Below, one piece after another: positions 33,763 through 42,301 of a stretch of 64,000 nt of DNA. Source of the DNA: Metabacillus mangrovi (GTDB lineage: Bacteria > Bacillota > Bacilli > Bacillales > Bacillaceae). The stretch covers positions 62,001-126,000 of the forward strand of contig NZ_WMIB01000006.1 of the NCBI RefSeq assembly GCF_009711125.1, given 5' to 3'. Below the pieces are notes generated by a model that ran no database searches, had not been told where the DNA came from, and worked only from the letters and a program-made list of their open reading frames with translations. Positions within the stretch are counted from its first letter, which is position 1; each line of letters starts with the position of its first letter. A program made the position numbers and the translations under genes.

Positions 33763-35115
33763 TTATCCATTTGTAACCTTCTCTTTTAAACTGACTGATC
33801 TGGTCTCATCATCCCTGTGCTGCTTTTTCTTAAACTTAGGGAAGCCGAATGCAATGGCCAGCAATCCGCACACCAGAGTGAGCATCGGGTAGAAGGTGTA
33901 AGGCAGAATACTGATTGGAGATGCTTTCACAAGCTGGGCTCCGGCAAGCATCTGGGCTCCGTATGGAATCAGTCCCTGAACACTGCAGGAGAAGATATCC
34001 AATATGCTTGCTGATTTCCTTCTGTCGATTCCATATTCGTCAGCAATATTTTTAGCAAGCGGCCCGGCTGTAATGATTGAAATCGTGTTGTTTGCTACAG
34101 ACAGGTTTGTTGCACTGACGAGTCCGGCGATGCCGTACTCCGCTCCTTTTTTCGTTCGGATGTTCTTCGTCATGGCATTCAGAAGGAACTGAATTCCTCC
34201 ATTGTGCTTGATCAATTCAACCATTCCACCGATCAGAATGGATAAGACGATGAGTTCAGCCATACCGGATACTCCGTCCATCATTTTCTGGGAGAATGTC
34301 AGAACATTAAAGCTGCCATCCGCTATACCAATTATTCCTGTTAGCACAATCCCGCCTCCAAGAACAGCCACAACGTTTAATCCTGCTAGCGCCGCGATCA
34401 GCACTCCGAGATAAGGGAGCATCTTAACAAAGCTGAAGTCCTTTGGTTCAACGCTCGAATTCATGCCGAGAGAAAGGACGACAAGGATGACAGCCGTCAC
34501 AAGTGCAGCAGGCAGCACGATGAAAAAGTTGGTTTTAAACTTATCCAGCATTTCTGTCTTTTGTGTTCTTACTGCTGCAATCGTTGTATCAGAGATGAAG
34601 GAAAGATTATCACCGAACATCGCTCCGCCGATCACTGAAGCGACAGCGAGAGCAACCGGAATCTCCGTTTCTCCGCTGATTCCAGCCGCAATCGGTCCAA
34701 GTGCAGCAATCGTCCCCATCGATGTTCCCATAGAAAGAGACACGAAGGCCGCTATGATAAACAGGCCGACAACGAGAAAGCTCTGCGGAAAATAAGTGAG
34801 TGCCAGGTTAACAGTCGATTCGACTGCTCCCATTCCTTTGGCTGCTTCCGAAAACGCCCCTGCCAAAATATAAATAAAGACCATAATCATGATATCAGGA
34901 TGACCGGCACCTTTCGCAAACCGTTCAACCTTGGAAGTCAGGTTTTCCTTGCGGTTCATGAATAAAGCTACTGTTACCGCAGCCAAAATGGCCACGACCA
35001 TCGGCAGCTTATAAAAATCCCCGGTAATGATCCCTGCCGCGATAAAAAGAGAGATGAATACACCGAGCGGCAAAAGGGCCAGCGGATTTGGATTGATCTC
35101 ATTCGTTGCTTTCAT
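33763..35115 (-). CDS. metT: NhaC-superfamily transporter under SAM riboswitch, probable methionine transporter
   Basis: 450 residues, about 11-12 membrane helices; Na+/H+ antiporter NhaC-type sequence (SLSMGTSMGTIAALGPIAAGI, GGAMFGDNLSFISDTTIAA, TNLSVANNTISIITAGPLAK). An S-box leader lies directly upstream. S-box-controlled NhaC-like transporters have been proposed as methionine transporters (MetT) by comparative genomics, so this call rests on the riboswitch plus family. Without the riboswitch it would be called an antiporter. ATG 35115 has GAGGTGG; a GTG three codons earlier overlaps that site. Confidence 0.8.
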   Translation of the reverse strand: MKATNEINPNPLALLPLGVFISLFIAAGIITGDFYKLPMVVAILAAVTVALFMNRKENLTSKVERFAKGAGHPDIMIMVFIYILAGAFSEAAKGMGAVESTVNLALTYFPQSFLVVGLFIIAAFVSLSMGTSMGTIAALGPIAAGISGETEIPVALAVASVIGGAMFGDNLSFISDTTIAAVRTQKTEMLDKFKTNFFIVLPAALVTAVILVVLSLGMNSSVEPKDFSFVKMLPYLGVLIAALAGLNVVAVLGGGIVLTGIIGIADGSFNVLTFSQKMMDGVSGMAELIVLSILIGGMVELIKHNGGIQFLLNAMTKNIRTKKGAEYGIAGLVSATNLSVANNTISIITAGPLAKNIADEYGIDRRKSASILDIFSCSVQGLIPYGAQMLAGAQLVKASPISILPYTFYPMLTLVCGLLAIAFGFPKFKKKQHRDDETRSVSLKEKVTNG

Positions 35116-35144
35116 TTTTTCCACCTCGCCTTTAATGCTGTTAC

Positions 35145-35312
35145 TAAAAAAGACCCCTTCTTATCCTAAGAAGAGGCCTTCATATGCAAATAGAGGACAC
35201 TCTTCTCATCTTCCAAGCCTCTTCAGCTTGCTGGATTTGGCACAGCACTCTTGATTAAGTCCGCTGCCGAGGCATCGCAGGGCCAGTCCCTCCGCCTCTC
35301 TTGATAAAAAGT
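35145..35312 (-). promoter_or_regulatory. SAM-I (S-box) riboswitch with terminator
   Basis: Read on the - strand: TTATCAAGAGAGGCGGAGGG, ACTGGCCCTGCGATGCCTCGGCAGC, then TGCCAAATCCAGC and GGAAGATGAGAAG, the conserved S-box order (long pieces given in part). It is followed by hairpin CCTCTTCTTA-GGA-TAAGAAGGGG and TTTTTT at 35180-35145, the expression-platform terminator. High SAM should stop transcription of the transporter gene. Confidence 0.9.
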
Positions 35313-35421
35313 TCATATGACATTTTGATCTTTCAAAAACAATCTTTTACTACCTTAAAGGCTTACTTATGAAATGTCAACAAATAATTGTCCGCAATTT
35401 TATTTTTTCAAGATAACACTT

Positions 35422-35751
35422 CTATCGGTCGGTTTCCCTGAAAACCACCTTGTTCACTTTTTGCCCCTGCTGATCCAGTTCAAGTGTTACATACAAACCA
35501 AACTCCCTGTTTCCCTGTCTGACCCAGAGCTTGAACTTCTCCTTTATTTGAGAATTCTGCGTTTCACGGCCTATATATAGATAATCAATCAGCTTGGCAT
35601 CCGGATATTTTCTTTTTGCCTCCTGAATCGCAATTCTGGACCACTTTGCATATTCAGGCTCCTGCTGCTGAACGAGGGAACGAGCAGGCGCCTGCACCGT
35701 AAAACCAGTCAGAAATGCAGATACCGCGAGACAGATGCACCATTTTTTCAT
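35422..35751 (-). CDS. Secreted DUF3889-family protein (YqzG-like)
   Basis: 109 residues: signal peptide (MKKWCICLAVSAFLTGFTVQA) then a small mature domain, YAKWSRIAIQEAKRKYPDAKLIDYLYIGRE ... FGLYVTLELDQQGQKVNKVVF (by its ends). This resembles the DUF3889 fold, related to PepSY-type small extracytoplasmic proteins. Function unknown. ATG 35751 preferred over an in-frame start 26 codons upstream because of AAGGAAGTGG and the signal peptide. Follows the permease gene's terminator. Confidence 0.7.
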   Translation of the reverse strand: MKKWCICLAVSAFLTGFTVQAPARSLVQQQEPEYAKWSRIAIQEAKRKYPDAKLIDYLYIGRETQNSQIKEKFKLWVRQGNREFGLYVTLELDQQGQKVNKVVFRETDR

Positions 35752-35806
35752 CAGTTTCCACTTCCTTTTCCCTTCATTCTTTCCTTTAGGTTTTGCAAAA
35801 GAACAT

Positions 35807-35835
35807 AAAAAAAGACGCGCAATGTGCACGTCTTT
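35807..35835 (-). terminator. Terminator of the amino acid permease
   Basis: AAAGACGTGC / GCGCGTCTTT hairpin followed by seven T on the - strand. Confidence 0.82.
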
Positions 35836-35842
35836 CCATCCA

Positions 35843-37240
35843 TTATTTGTTTAAATGACTCCGCGTTCTCCCATAAATGAAATAGATCACGAGCCCGGCG
35901 GCAATCCAGATTAGAAAAGCAATCCATGTTTCTGCCTGAAGCTGGGCCATGAGATAAACACAGGCCAGTACGGAAAGAATCGGAATCGCCGGAACAAAAG
36001 GAGTTTTGAAACCTCCTTTTACTCCCTGCCCCGATTTCCTCAGTACAAGAATTCCGATTGAAACGGATACGAAAGCGAAAAGAGTTCCGATGCTCGTTAA
36101 ATCAGCCAGCCGGTCTAATGGAATGAAGCCGGCCAAAAGTGAAACAAGCAGGCAGCCCAGTATGGTCGTGCGGATCGGCGTTTTTGTTTTCTTGTTGATT
36201 TTGGAAAGCCCGTTAGGCAGAAGACCGTCACGGCTGATCGCATAAAACAAACGGGACAGACCGTACATCATAACAAGGAGAACCGTGGTCATCCCCGTTA
36301 TCGCCCCTAGTGACAGCAGTCCGGCGATCCAGTCCTGATTGATATACTGTAGAGCAAATGCAACAGGATTTTTCACGTTTAATTCTGTATAAGGGACAAT
36401 CCCGGTTAAAATAAACGAAACAACGATATAGAGTACAGTACAGATTGCCAGAGAGAGGATAATCCCGATCGGCATATTGCGCTGCGGATTTTTTACTTCT
36501 TCTGCTGCAGAGGAAACAGCGTCAAACCCGATATAGGCGAAGAACACCGTCGCAGCCCCTGCCGCCACCCCTGAAAAGCCAAATGGCATAAACGGAGTCC
36601 AGTTTTCTGGTCTGACATACCATATTCCCACTGCTATAAACAGGAGGACCACAGCAATTTTAATAAAAACCATTATCGAGTTCAGACGGGCGGATTCCCT
36701 TACCCCCTGAACAAGCAAAAATGAAATCAGGAAGGCGATAATGACGGCCGGCAAATCGAAATACGTGCCCTCTGCCGGATTGTATGCGCTTGTGATTGCT
36801 TTCGGGAGACTAATGCCGAAACCGGAAAGGAATCCTTGAAAATAGCCCGACCACCCGCTGGCAACAGCTGCTGAAGCAAGTCCGTACTCGAGCAGCAGAT
36901 CCCAGCCTAAAATCCAGGCAATCAGCTCTCCGAAAGTAGCATAGCTGTATGTATAAGCACTTCCTGATACAGGAACGCTTGAGGCAAATTCAGCATAGCA
37001 CAAAGCAGCAAATGCACAGGCGATCCCTGCAAGGATAAAGGAGATGACAAGTGCAGGACCTGCATGTTCAGCAGCTGCCACTCCTGTAAGAACGAAAATC
37101 CCTGTCCCGATGATGGCTCCAATTCCCAGCATGGTTAAATCAAAAGCGCCGAGTGTTTGATTCATTTTGATGCCTTTATTCCCTGTTTCCAGTAAAATCT
37201 GCTCTACTGACTTCTTTCTGAATACGTTCACTCTAATCAC
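35843..37240 (-). CDS. APC-family amino acid permease (YfnA-like)
   Basis: 465 residues, 12 membrane helices. LGAFDLTMLGIGAIIGTGIFVLTG is the cationic-amino-acid-transporter type N-terminal signature (GIGAIIGTGIFV binds the substrate backbone). FFAYIGFDAVSSAAEEVKNPQRNMP is the second hallmark. Length and sequence resemble B. subtilis YfnA. Imports one or more amino acids with protons; specificity not predictable. Begins at a GTG (37240); another GTG three codons later is possible. Confidence 0.88.
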   Translation of the reverse strand: MIRVNVFRKKSVEQILLETGNKGIKMNQTLGAFDLTMLGIGAIIGTGIFVLTGVAAAEHAGPALVISFILAGIACAFAALCYAEFASSVPVSGSAYTYSYATFGELIAWILGWDLLLEYGLASAAVASGWSGYFQGFLSGFGISLPKAITSAYNPAEGTYFDLPAVIIAFLISFLLVQGVRESARLNSIMVFIKIAVVLLFIAVGIWYVRPENWTPFMPFGFSGVAAGAATVFFAYIGFDAVSSAAEEVKNPQRNMPIGIILSLAICTVLYIVVSFILTGIVPYTELNVKNPVAFALQYINQDWIAGLLSLGAITGMTTVLLVMMYGLSRLFYAISRDGLLPNGLSKINKKTKTPIRTTILGCLLVSLLAGFIPLDRLADLTSIGTLFAFVSVSIGILVLRKSGQGVKGGFKTPFVPAIPILSVLACVYLMAQLQAETWIAFLIWIAAGLVIYFIYGRTRSHLNK

Positions 37241-37379
37241 CCGCTGCCTTTTTTAAAATTTTCATAATATTTGAGATAAATCTAATCTAATCGAACTTTG
37301 TCGAAAAATCAACAACTTTTTAGAAAATTTAATCTATTCTGTTTAGTACATCTTGTGTCCGCTAAAATACTTTACAGAC

Positions 37380-37400
37380 AAAAAGCCGGGAAACCCGGCT
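37380..37400 (-). terminator. Terminator of yuiD
   Basis: AGCCGGGTTTCCCGGCT followed by TTTTG on the - strand. Confidence 0.85.
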
Positions 37401-37406
37401 CAGTCT

Positions 37407-37874
37407 TCATTCCGTTTCAGTTTTGGCACTAATGAAGCCAAGAATAATTCCAAGCAGCGCTCCATAAGCGACTTCCTCAGGCTGATGGCCAAGCAATTCC
37501 TTGAGCTCTTCTTCCTTTTTAACATGGCCAAGCCCCGGAAAATGGCCGGATAGCACTTCAATGTCCGCATCAATATCATTCACAAGCTTCGCAATTTCAC
37601 CTGTATGTCTCCTGATTCCCTGTGCATCGTACATAACGATAATGCCAAATACGACCGCAAGTGCTGTTTCAATCGAAGAGCTTCCATTTTTGGCTGCCAC
37701 ATATGTAGCGAGTGATGAAACTCCTGCAGAATGCGAGCTCGGCATGCCCCCGGTCTGAAACGCCGGGCGCCAATCCCATCTTCCAGTCAACCGCTTATGT
37801 CCGAAGATCTTAAGACCCTGGGCAATTCCAATTGCAGAAAGTGCTGTCACGATTCCCCGATTTGCCTTTTGCAT
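37407..37874 (-). CDS. yuiD: DUF212 / haloperoxidase-related membrane protein (YuiD-like)
   Basis: 155 residues, B. subtilis YuiD is about 158. About four membrane helices. GGMPSSHSAGVSSLATYVA resembles the acid phosphatase/vanadium haloperoxidase SGH motif; IVMYDAQGIRRHTGEIAKLVNDI is the family's second conserved stretch. A phosphatase role on a lipid-linked phosphate is possible, but activity is not established for the family. Start ATG 37874 with GAGGTGAG. Confidence 0.88.
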   Translation of the reverse strand: MQKANRGIVTALSAIGIAQGLKIFGHKRLTGRWDWRPAFQTGGMPSSHSAGVSSLATYVAAKNGSSSIETALAVVFGIIVMYDAQGIRRHTGEIAKLVNDIDADIEVLSGHFPGLGHVKKEEELKELLGHQPEEVAYGALLGIILGFISAKTETE

Positions 37875-38018
37875 AGTACCTCACCTCTTGTAGAAATTAG
37901 TGTTCGAATTTTTGCCAGTGCCTATTCATCTTCTCTATAGGCTTATACCCGAAAACCGGAACGGCTAACTTGTATCGATTCCAGAATCTGCAGTTTAGCC
38001 ACAGTCTCTTTCAGCCAT

Positions 38019-38055
38019 AAAAAAAAGACCGCCCGCTTTATCGGCGGACGGCCTC
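38019..38055 (-). terminator. Terminator of azoR
   Basis: GCCGTCCGC-CGATAAA-GCGGGCGGT hairpin followed by eight T on the - strand. Confidence 0.85.
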
Positions 38056-38066
38056 TGATTGTCTAT

Positions 38067-38693
38067 TTAGAAGCTGAGTGCAGCTTCTTTTGCATTTTCT
38101 ACAGATTTGCCAAAGATCTGGTCAGCTGCTGCAGGATCGGCTGCCATGCCTTCTGCCAGTACAACCTCTACATCTTCAATGCCCATAAAGCCCATTACAG
38201 CGCGGAAATAGCTTTCCGTATGCTCCATGGAAGCAGCAGGTCCTTCAGAATAGATACCGCCGCGCGCTTCGATCAGCACGACTTTTTTGTCTCCGGCAAG
38301 GCCGACAGGACCATTTTCAGTGTACTTGAACGTTTTTCCTGCTACTGCAATGGCATCAATATATGCTTTCATCAGCGGCGGGAAGCCGAAGTTCCACATT
38401 GGAGCAGAGAAAACCACTTTGTCTGCTTTCAGGAATTGATCGACAAGCTGTGAAAGACGAGTAATTTTAGCCTGCTCAGATTCAGTCAGTTCGTTGCCTG
38501 AAGCAAGCTTACCCCAGCCGCCCAATACTTCAGAATCGATCAAAGGAAGATTCGTGTTGTACAAATCAAGCATTTCCACCTGATCTTCCGGATGTTCAGA
38601 CTGATACGTGTCCATAAACGTGTTCGCAACTCTGGCTGAGAAGGACATTTCGTCGCCCTTCGGATTTGCTTTGACATATAAAACTGTTCCCAT
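38067..38693 (-). CDS. azoR: FMN-dependent NADH-azoreductase
   Basis: 208 residues. Flavodoxin-like fold with the family motifs YVKANPKGDEMSFSARVA (phosphate-binding loop) and FSAPMWNFGFPPLMKAYIDAIAVAGKTFKYTENG (cited by its ends PMWNFGFP and GKTFKYTENG). Reduces quinones, azo compounds and nitroaromatics with NADH; protects against thiol-reactive electrophiles. Cytoplasmic homodimer. Start ATG 38693 with GGAGAG. Monocistronic. Confidence 0.93.
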   Translation of the reverse strand: MGTVLYVKANPKGDEMSFSARVANTFMDTYQSEHPEDQVEMLDLYNTNLPLIDSEVLGGWGKLASGNELTESEQAKITRLSQLVDQFLKADKVVFSAPMWNFGFPPLMKAYIDAIAVAGKTFKYTENGPVGLAGDKKVVLIEARGGIYSEGPAASMEHTESYFRAVMGFMGIEDVEVVLAEGMAADPAAADQIFGKSVENAKEAALSF

Positions 38694-38816
38694 TATTTAT
38701 CTCTCCTTCAAATATTATCAATTTAATTATTATGATTTAAATAATCTCAACTTCGAGATTTATTTTAATATAGCCTTCCGGTTCTGTCAACAGGTTTGCT
38801 TTCAGCCGATTCGATG

Positions 38817-38842
38817 GTTTTATTCCCGTTCATTTGAGGTAA
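38817..38842 (+). promoter_or_regulatory. Possible sigma-B promoter of the Gsp26-like gene
   Basis: GTTTTA, 14 bp, AGGTAA compared with GTTTAA-N12-15-GGGTAT. The fit is partial, but the gene belongs to a family known to be sigma-B controlled. Confidence 0.45.
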
Positions 38843-38879
38843 CTTCTATATAAGCTATTGAATGAAAGGATGAATGAAC

Positions 38880-39302
38880 ATGGATCAGCAGCAACTAAAA
38901 GAACAAATCGTTAAAATCATCGATCAAAATAAAATTGGAACATTGGCGACCGTAAAGAACGGGAAGCCGCATTCACGCTACATGACCTTTTTTAATGAAA
39001 ACCTTACACTTTACACACCAACAGATGTTGAAACACACAAGGTAGAAGAAATTGACGAAAACCCAAACGTCCATATTCTTCTCGGCTATGACGGAGAAGG
39101 CTTTGGCGATTCATATGTGGAAGTTGAAGGAACAGCCTCCATCGAAAAATCATCAGAACTCAAGCAGCGGTTATGGGACGATATGCTGAAACTTTGGTTT
39201 GACGGACCAGAGGATGAGAACTTTATTATCCTGAAAATAAAGCCCGAGCAGATCAGACTGATGAATAAAAAGGGCGAGCCCCCTCATACACTGGAAGTAT
39301 AG
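38880..39302 (+). CDS. ydaG: General stress protein 26 family (YdaG-like), PNPOx-like split barrel
   Basis: 140 residues. Split-barrel flavin-binding fold: KIGTLATVKNGKPHSRYMTFF is the typical first strand pair, then NPNVHILLGYDG and SYVEVEGTASI. The end IRLMNKKGEPPHTLEV is usual for this stress protein family. B. subtilis YdaG (Gsp26) is induced by sigma-B. Biochemical role unknown. ATG 38880 chosen because GAAAGG is at correct spacing; ATG 38874 lies too close to it. Confidence 0.83.
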   Translation: MDQQQLKEQIVKIIDQNKIGTLATVKNGKPHSRYMTFFNENLTLYTPTDVETHKVEEIDENPNVHILLGYDGEGFGDSYVEVEGTASIEKSSELKQRLWDDMLKLWFDGPEDENFIILKIKPEQIRLMNKKGEPPHTLEV

Positions 39303-39311
39303 ATTTTCTTT

Positions 39312-39350
39312 AAATAAGCAGGCAATCCGGATGGGATTGTCTGCTTATTT
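39312..39350. terminator. Terminator after ydaG
   Basis: AAATAAGCAGGCAATCC / GGGATTGTCTGCTTATTT, followed by a T-run; nearly symmetrical. Confidence 0.87.
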
Positions 39351-39440
39351 TTTTATTGAATCGAAATTCTGGCGGTAAATAAGGCTGAGCCTGTCCATTA
39401 TATGGGTTGTGAAGTGATTTTCATATAACTGATAAAGGTT

Positions 39441-39560
39441 ATCGGTCAATTTTTTCAGATATCGGCCCATTTCTCGATATTTCGGTCGAAAATGAAATAT
39501 ATCGGTCAATTTCGCAAGATATCGGTCAAAATGGACGAATATCGACTTTTCGACAGATTT
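39441..39560. repeat. Tandem repeat, 6 units of exactly 20 bp
   Basis: Units begin at 39441, 39461, 39481, 39501, 39521 and 39541. Consensus is about ATCGGTCAATTTCGCAAGAT; units 1, 4 and 5 are clearest. It lies between the terminators of two convergent genes. The remaining part of 39303-39682 holds only those terminators. Confidence 0.88.
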
Positions 39561-39641
39561 CGATATAACCTTCAGACGGATAGACCGGGCTGCACTCCGC
39601 CGGATCAGGCCCCCCCTAAGACACCATGTAATTTTGCAAAC

Positions 39642-39675
39642 AAAAAGCCCGGGTGTATACTGCACCGGGCTTTTT
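39642..39675 (-). terminator. Terminator of amino acid ABC transporter operon
   Basis: AAAAAGCCCGGTGCA / ACACCCGGGCTTTTT stem, T-run on the - strand side. Confidence 0.85.
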
Positions 39676-39682
39676 CCTTCGA

Positions 39683-40423
39683 TTATTTAAAACTGGTCGA
39701 CATCAGAAACTCTTTCGTCCGTTCCTCTTTCGGATTTTCAAAAAATTCGTCCGGTGTGCCTCTCTCAACGATCCGGCCTTCATGCATATAGACAATCGAA
39801 TCTGCCACTTCCCTTGCAAAGCCCATTTCATGCGTGACAACCACCATCGTTTTTCCTTCCAGTGCAAGCTGCTTCATCGTTTCAAGCACCTCACCGACAA
39901 GCTCCGGGTCAAGGGCTGAAGTCGGTTCGTCGAACAGCATGATGTCAGGCTCCATCGCAAGAGCCCTGGCAATGGCGACTCGCTGCTTCTGTCCGCCGGA
40001 AAGCTTACTCGGATAGACTTTTTCCTTATCTTCAAGGCCTACCTTTTTCAAAAGCTCGCGTCCAAGCTGTGTGGCCTTTTCCTTATTCATTTTCTTCACC
40101 ATCAATGGTGCTTCAATCACATTGCCAAGAACGGTTTTGTGCGGAAAAAGGTGAAAGTGCTGAAAAACCATGCCGACTTTCTGGCGCACCTCATTAATGT
40201 CATGTGTGTCTTTTTTGATTTCCTGTCCTTCAAGAATAACTTTCCCGTTATCCCGCTTCTCTAAAAAGTTCAGGCAGCGGAGCAGCGTACTTTTCCCTGA
40301 TCCGCTCGCACCGATCAGACAGACCACTTCACTTTCATATACGGTTAAATCGATATCCTTTAAAACGTGGAGATCGCCGAAGGATTTATTCAGCTTTTCC
40401 ACTTGTATCATTTCCTTTTCCAT
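39683..40423 (-). CDS. Amino acid ABC transporter ATP-binding protein (GlnQ/ArtM type)
   Basis: 246 residues. Walker [10 protein letters not shown], signature [19 protein letters not shown], Walker [15 protein letters not shown], switch His in [15 protein letters not shown]. Polar amino acid uptake family; energises the permease encoded 12 bp upstream. Start ATG 40423 with AGGAGG. Last gene of the operon SBP-permease-ATPase. Confidence 0.93.
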   Translation of the reverse strand: MEKEMIQVEKLNKSFGDLHVLKDIDLTVYESEVVCLIGASGSGKSTLLRCLNFLEKRDNGKVILEGQEIKKDTHDINEVRQKVGMVFQHFHLFPHKTVLGNVIEAPLMVKKMNKEKATQLGRELLKKVGLEDKEKVYPSKLSGGQKQRVAIARALAMEPDIMLFDEPTSALDPELVGEVLETMKQLALEGKTMVVVTHEMGFAREVADSIVYMHEGRIVERGTPDEFFENPKEERTKEFLMSTSFK

Positions 40424-40435
40424 CGGTTCGTCCTC

Positions 40436-41101
40436 CTATCGGTCACTGACTGCCAGTTTTCTCTCAATCGCACTCACAATGAGGGTCAAAATTCCAACAA
40501 GGATCAGGTAATAAACGGCAACGATCAGTAAGTACGTCATTTCATCAAAATTATTTGAGCCGAGCGTTGTCGCTACATTAAAGAGCTCATTCATAGAGAT
40601 GAACGCAGCGAGCGAGGAATCCTTCAGCCCGATGATAAACTGGTTTCCAAGCGGCGGAAGCGCCCTCCTGAATGCTTGAGGCAATACAATGCGGCGCATT
40701 GCCAGGGATCTGCTCATCCCAAGTGACCGTCCCGCTTCCATTTGCCCTTTATCGATCGATTGGATGGTGCCCCTGAAAATTTCAGCGATGTAAGCACCAT
40801 TATGGAAGGCAAGCGCAAGCGATGCGGCCCAGAAATCAGGCAGTAAAAAAATCCCGCTGATCCCAAAATACAAAATGAAAATTTGAACGATTAAAGGCGT
40901 TCCCCTGACTAAATAAATATAAGCATCCGAAATAATTCCGAGCACTTTGATATTGGAGATCTTCAGCAGGGCAAAAAAGAGGCCGATCACAATCCCGATT
41001 AAAATAGATACAACGGTCAGCTGCAGCGTAAGCAGCATGGCCTTTAAAAAGACGTCATACGTACTCCCGAATACTTGAATAAAATGCGAAAAGCTAGGCA
41101 A
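40436..41101 (-). CDS. Amino acid ABC transporter permease
   Basis: 221 residues, about five membrane helices, His/Glu/Gln/Arg/opine permease type. The coupling loop is AGRSLGMSRSLAMRRIVLPQAFRRALPPLGNQFI (by its ends), preceded by YLVRGTPLIVQIFILYFG. Probably a homodimer in the membrane. TTG start at 41101 with GAGAGG upstream. Between the binding protein and ATPase genes. Confidence 0.9.
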   Translation of the reverse strand: MPSFSHFIQVFGSTYDVFLKAMLLTLQLTVVSILIGIVIGLFFALLKISNIKVLGIISDAYIYLVRGTPLIVQIFILYFGISGIFLLPDFWAASLALAFHNGAYIAEIFRGTIQSIDKGQMEAGRSLGMSRSLAMRRIVLPQAFRRALPPLGNQFIIGLKDSSLAAFISMNELFNVATTLGSNNFDEMTYLLIVAVYYLILVGILTLIVSAIERKLAVSDR

Positions 41102-41119
41102 GGATCCAACATCCTCTCA

Positions 41120-41920
41120 TTAAGATTTTTTTTCTTCTTCTGTTGCTTCTTCTTTTGTAATGTCTTCGCCAAAGTATTCAATGCTGATTTTAGCGAGTGT
41201 CCCATCCTCACGGAGCTTCTCAAGTGCTTCATTAACCTTCTTTTCCATCAGCGGATTATTTTCAGGGATCACAACTGCCTGGGCACTCCGCTCGATAAGC
41301 TCGCGGCCGGTGATCTTAAATCCTTCTTTTTTAGAGGCCGCCCCCGTAACAAAGTCTGTGATAACCGCATCATGACGCCCTTCACTCAGTGCTTTCAAAG
41401 CCGTTATGTCACTGTCGTAAATCTTCACATTGCCGGTGTACTCTTCCGCAATGCTTGCGTATGTAGAACCTTTCGCAGCCGCCACTTCTTTCCCCTTCAA
41501 ATCTTCAGCAGTCTGAATATCGCTGTCTTCACGGGTGAAAATCTGCGGCCCTGAGTAATAATACGGTGTTGAAAACCGGACATGCTGCGCCCTTTGATCA
41601 TTGATCGTATGGCTCGCAACCGCCACGTCTGCCCTTCCTGTTTTAACCCCCTCCACAATTCCTTTAAACTTAATTCTCTTCGGAACAGGCTTCAGACCAA
41701 GTTCCTTTGCGATCGCTTCTCCCACAGCTACATCAAAGCCAACCATACTCATGTCATCCTGAACATAGCTGAAAGGCTTAAATTCACCGGAAGCCGCAAA
41801 AATGAATTCACCTTCATTCACCAGTTCCAGACCGCCGGGACCCTTGTCTTTTTCCGCACAGCCTGTTAGCAGAGCAGCCATTAGCACGGCAGCCATAAAC
41901 CCAATCGGCAGTTTTTTCAT
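41120..41920 (-). CDS. Amino acid ABC transporter substrate-binding lipoprotein
   Basis: 266 residues. Lipoprotein signal MKKLPIGFMAAVLMAALLTGC; mature protein tethered outside the membrane. Type II periplasmic binding fold: GEFKPFSYVQDDMSMVGFDVAVGEAIAKELG and GRADVAVASHTINDQRAQHVRFSTPYY (ends given) are typical of polar amino acid receptors. Very acidic C-terminal tail. Arginine, glutamine and cystine relatives all exist, so the ligand is open. ATG 41920 chosen for GGGAGAGAGG and the signal peptide; an in-frame start 19 codons earlier is rejected. Confidence 0.9.
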   Translation of the reverse strand: MKKLPIGFMAAVLMAALLTGCAEKDKGPGGLELVNEGEFIFAASGEFKPFSYVQDDMSMVGFDVAVGEAIAKELGLKPVPKRIKFKGIVEGVKTGRADVAVASHTINDQRAQHVRFSTPYYYSGPQIFTREDSDIQTAEDLKGKEVAAAKGSTYASIAEEYTGNVKIYDSDITALKALSEGRHDAVITDFVTGAASKKEGFKITGRELIERSAQAVVIPENNPLMEKKVNEALEKLREDGTLAKISIEYFGEDITKEEATEEEKKS

Positions 41921-42010
41921 ATCCTCTCTCCCTTCTTTCATGGCAACGGTCATTTGCCACTGGTAATACATACCCATTTTTCGATATTTTTAATCTTTTC
42001 TGACTATTAA

Positions 42011-42253
42011 GAAGTAAAAATAAGGGAGCAAGAAACCGGCTATCAAATCGGCAAGGATATTCATGTCGCCGGTTTTGACAACATCGAAGTGTCACATTAC
42101 CTCCATCCGAGGCTGACAACCATTGGCTATTCCAAAAGGAAATGGGGAGCACTCGCATCCGAACAGCTTCTTAAGCTGATCCGGAACGAACTGGTAGAGG
42201 ATGAGCGGGTGTATGTTTCTCTCGTTGAAGGAGAGTCTGTCTGCGAAGCATAA
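42011..42253 (+). pseudogene. Remnant of a LacI-family regulator (C-terminal about 80 codons)
   Basis: The frame is bounded by TAA at 42008 and TAA at 42251 and has no ATG at its start. It encodes the end of a LacI/GalR effector domain: GKDIHVAGFDNIEVSHYLHP (the VAGFDN..... motif), RLTTIGYSKRKWGALASEQL and a usual C-terminal tail. The DNA-binding domain and about 250 residues are missing. It lies beside kdgA-kdgK; in B. subtilis a LacI-type kdgR belongs to that cluster, so this may be the relic of the local regulator. That last point is inference. Confidence 0.8.
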
Positions 42254-42260
42254 TACAGAG

Positions 42261-42288
42261 AAAACCACCTGAAGCATAAGGTGGTTTT
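42261..42288. terminator. Terminator of kdg operon, bidirectional
   Basis: AAAACCACC-TGAAGCATAA-GGTGGTTTT; T-runs on both strands. Confidence 0.87.
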
Positions 42289-42301
42289 CTTCTTTTCAAT
42301 T

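Noticed and set aside
39345-39665. A 106-codon - strand frame
   Set aside because: It covers the 20-bp tandem repeat and two terminators; the product has no family features.
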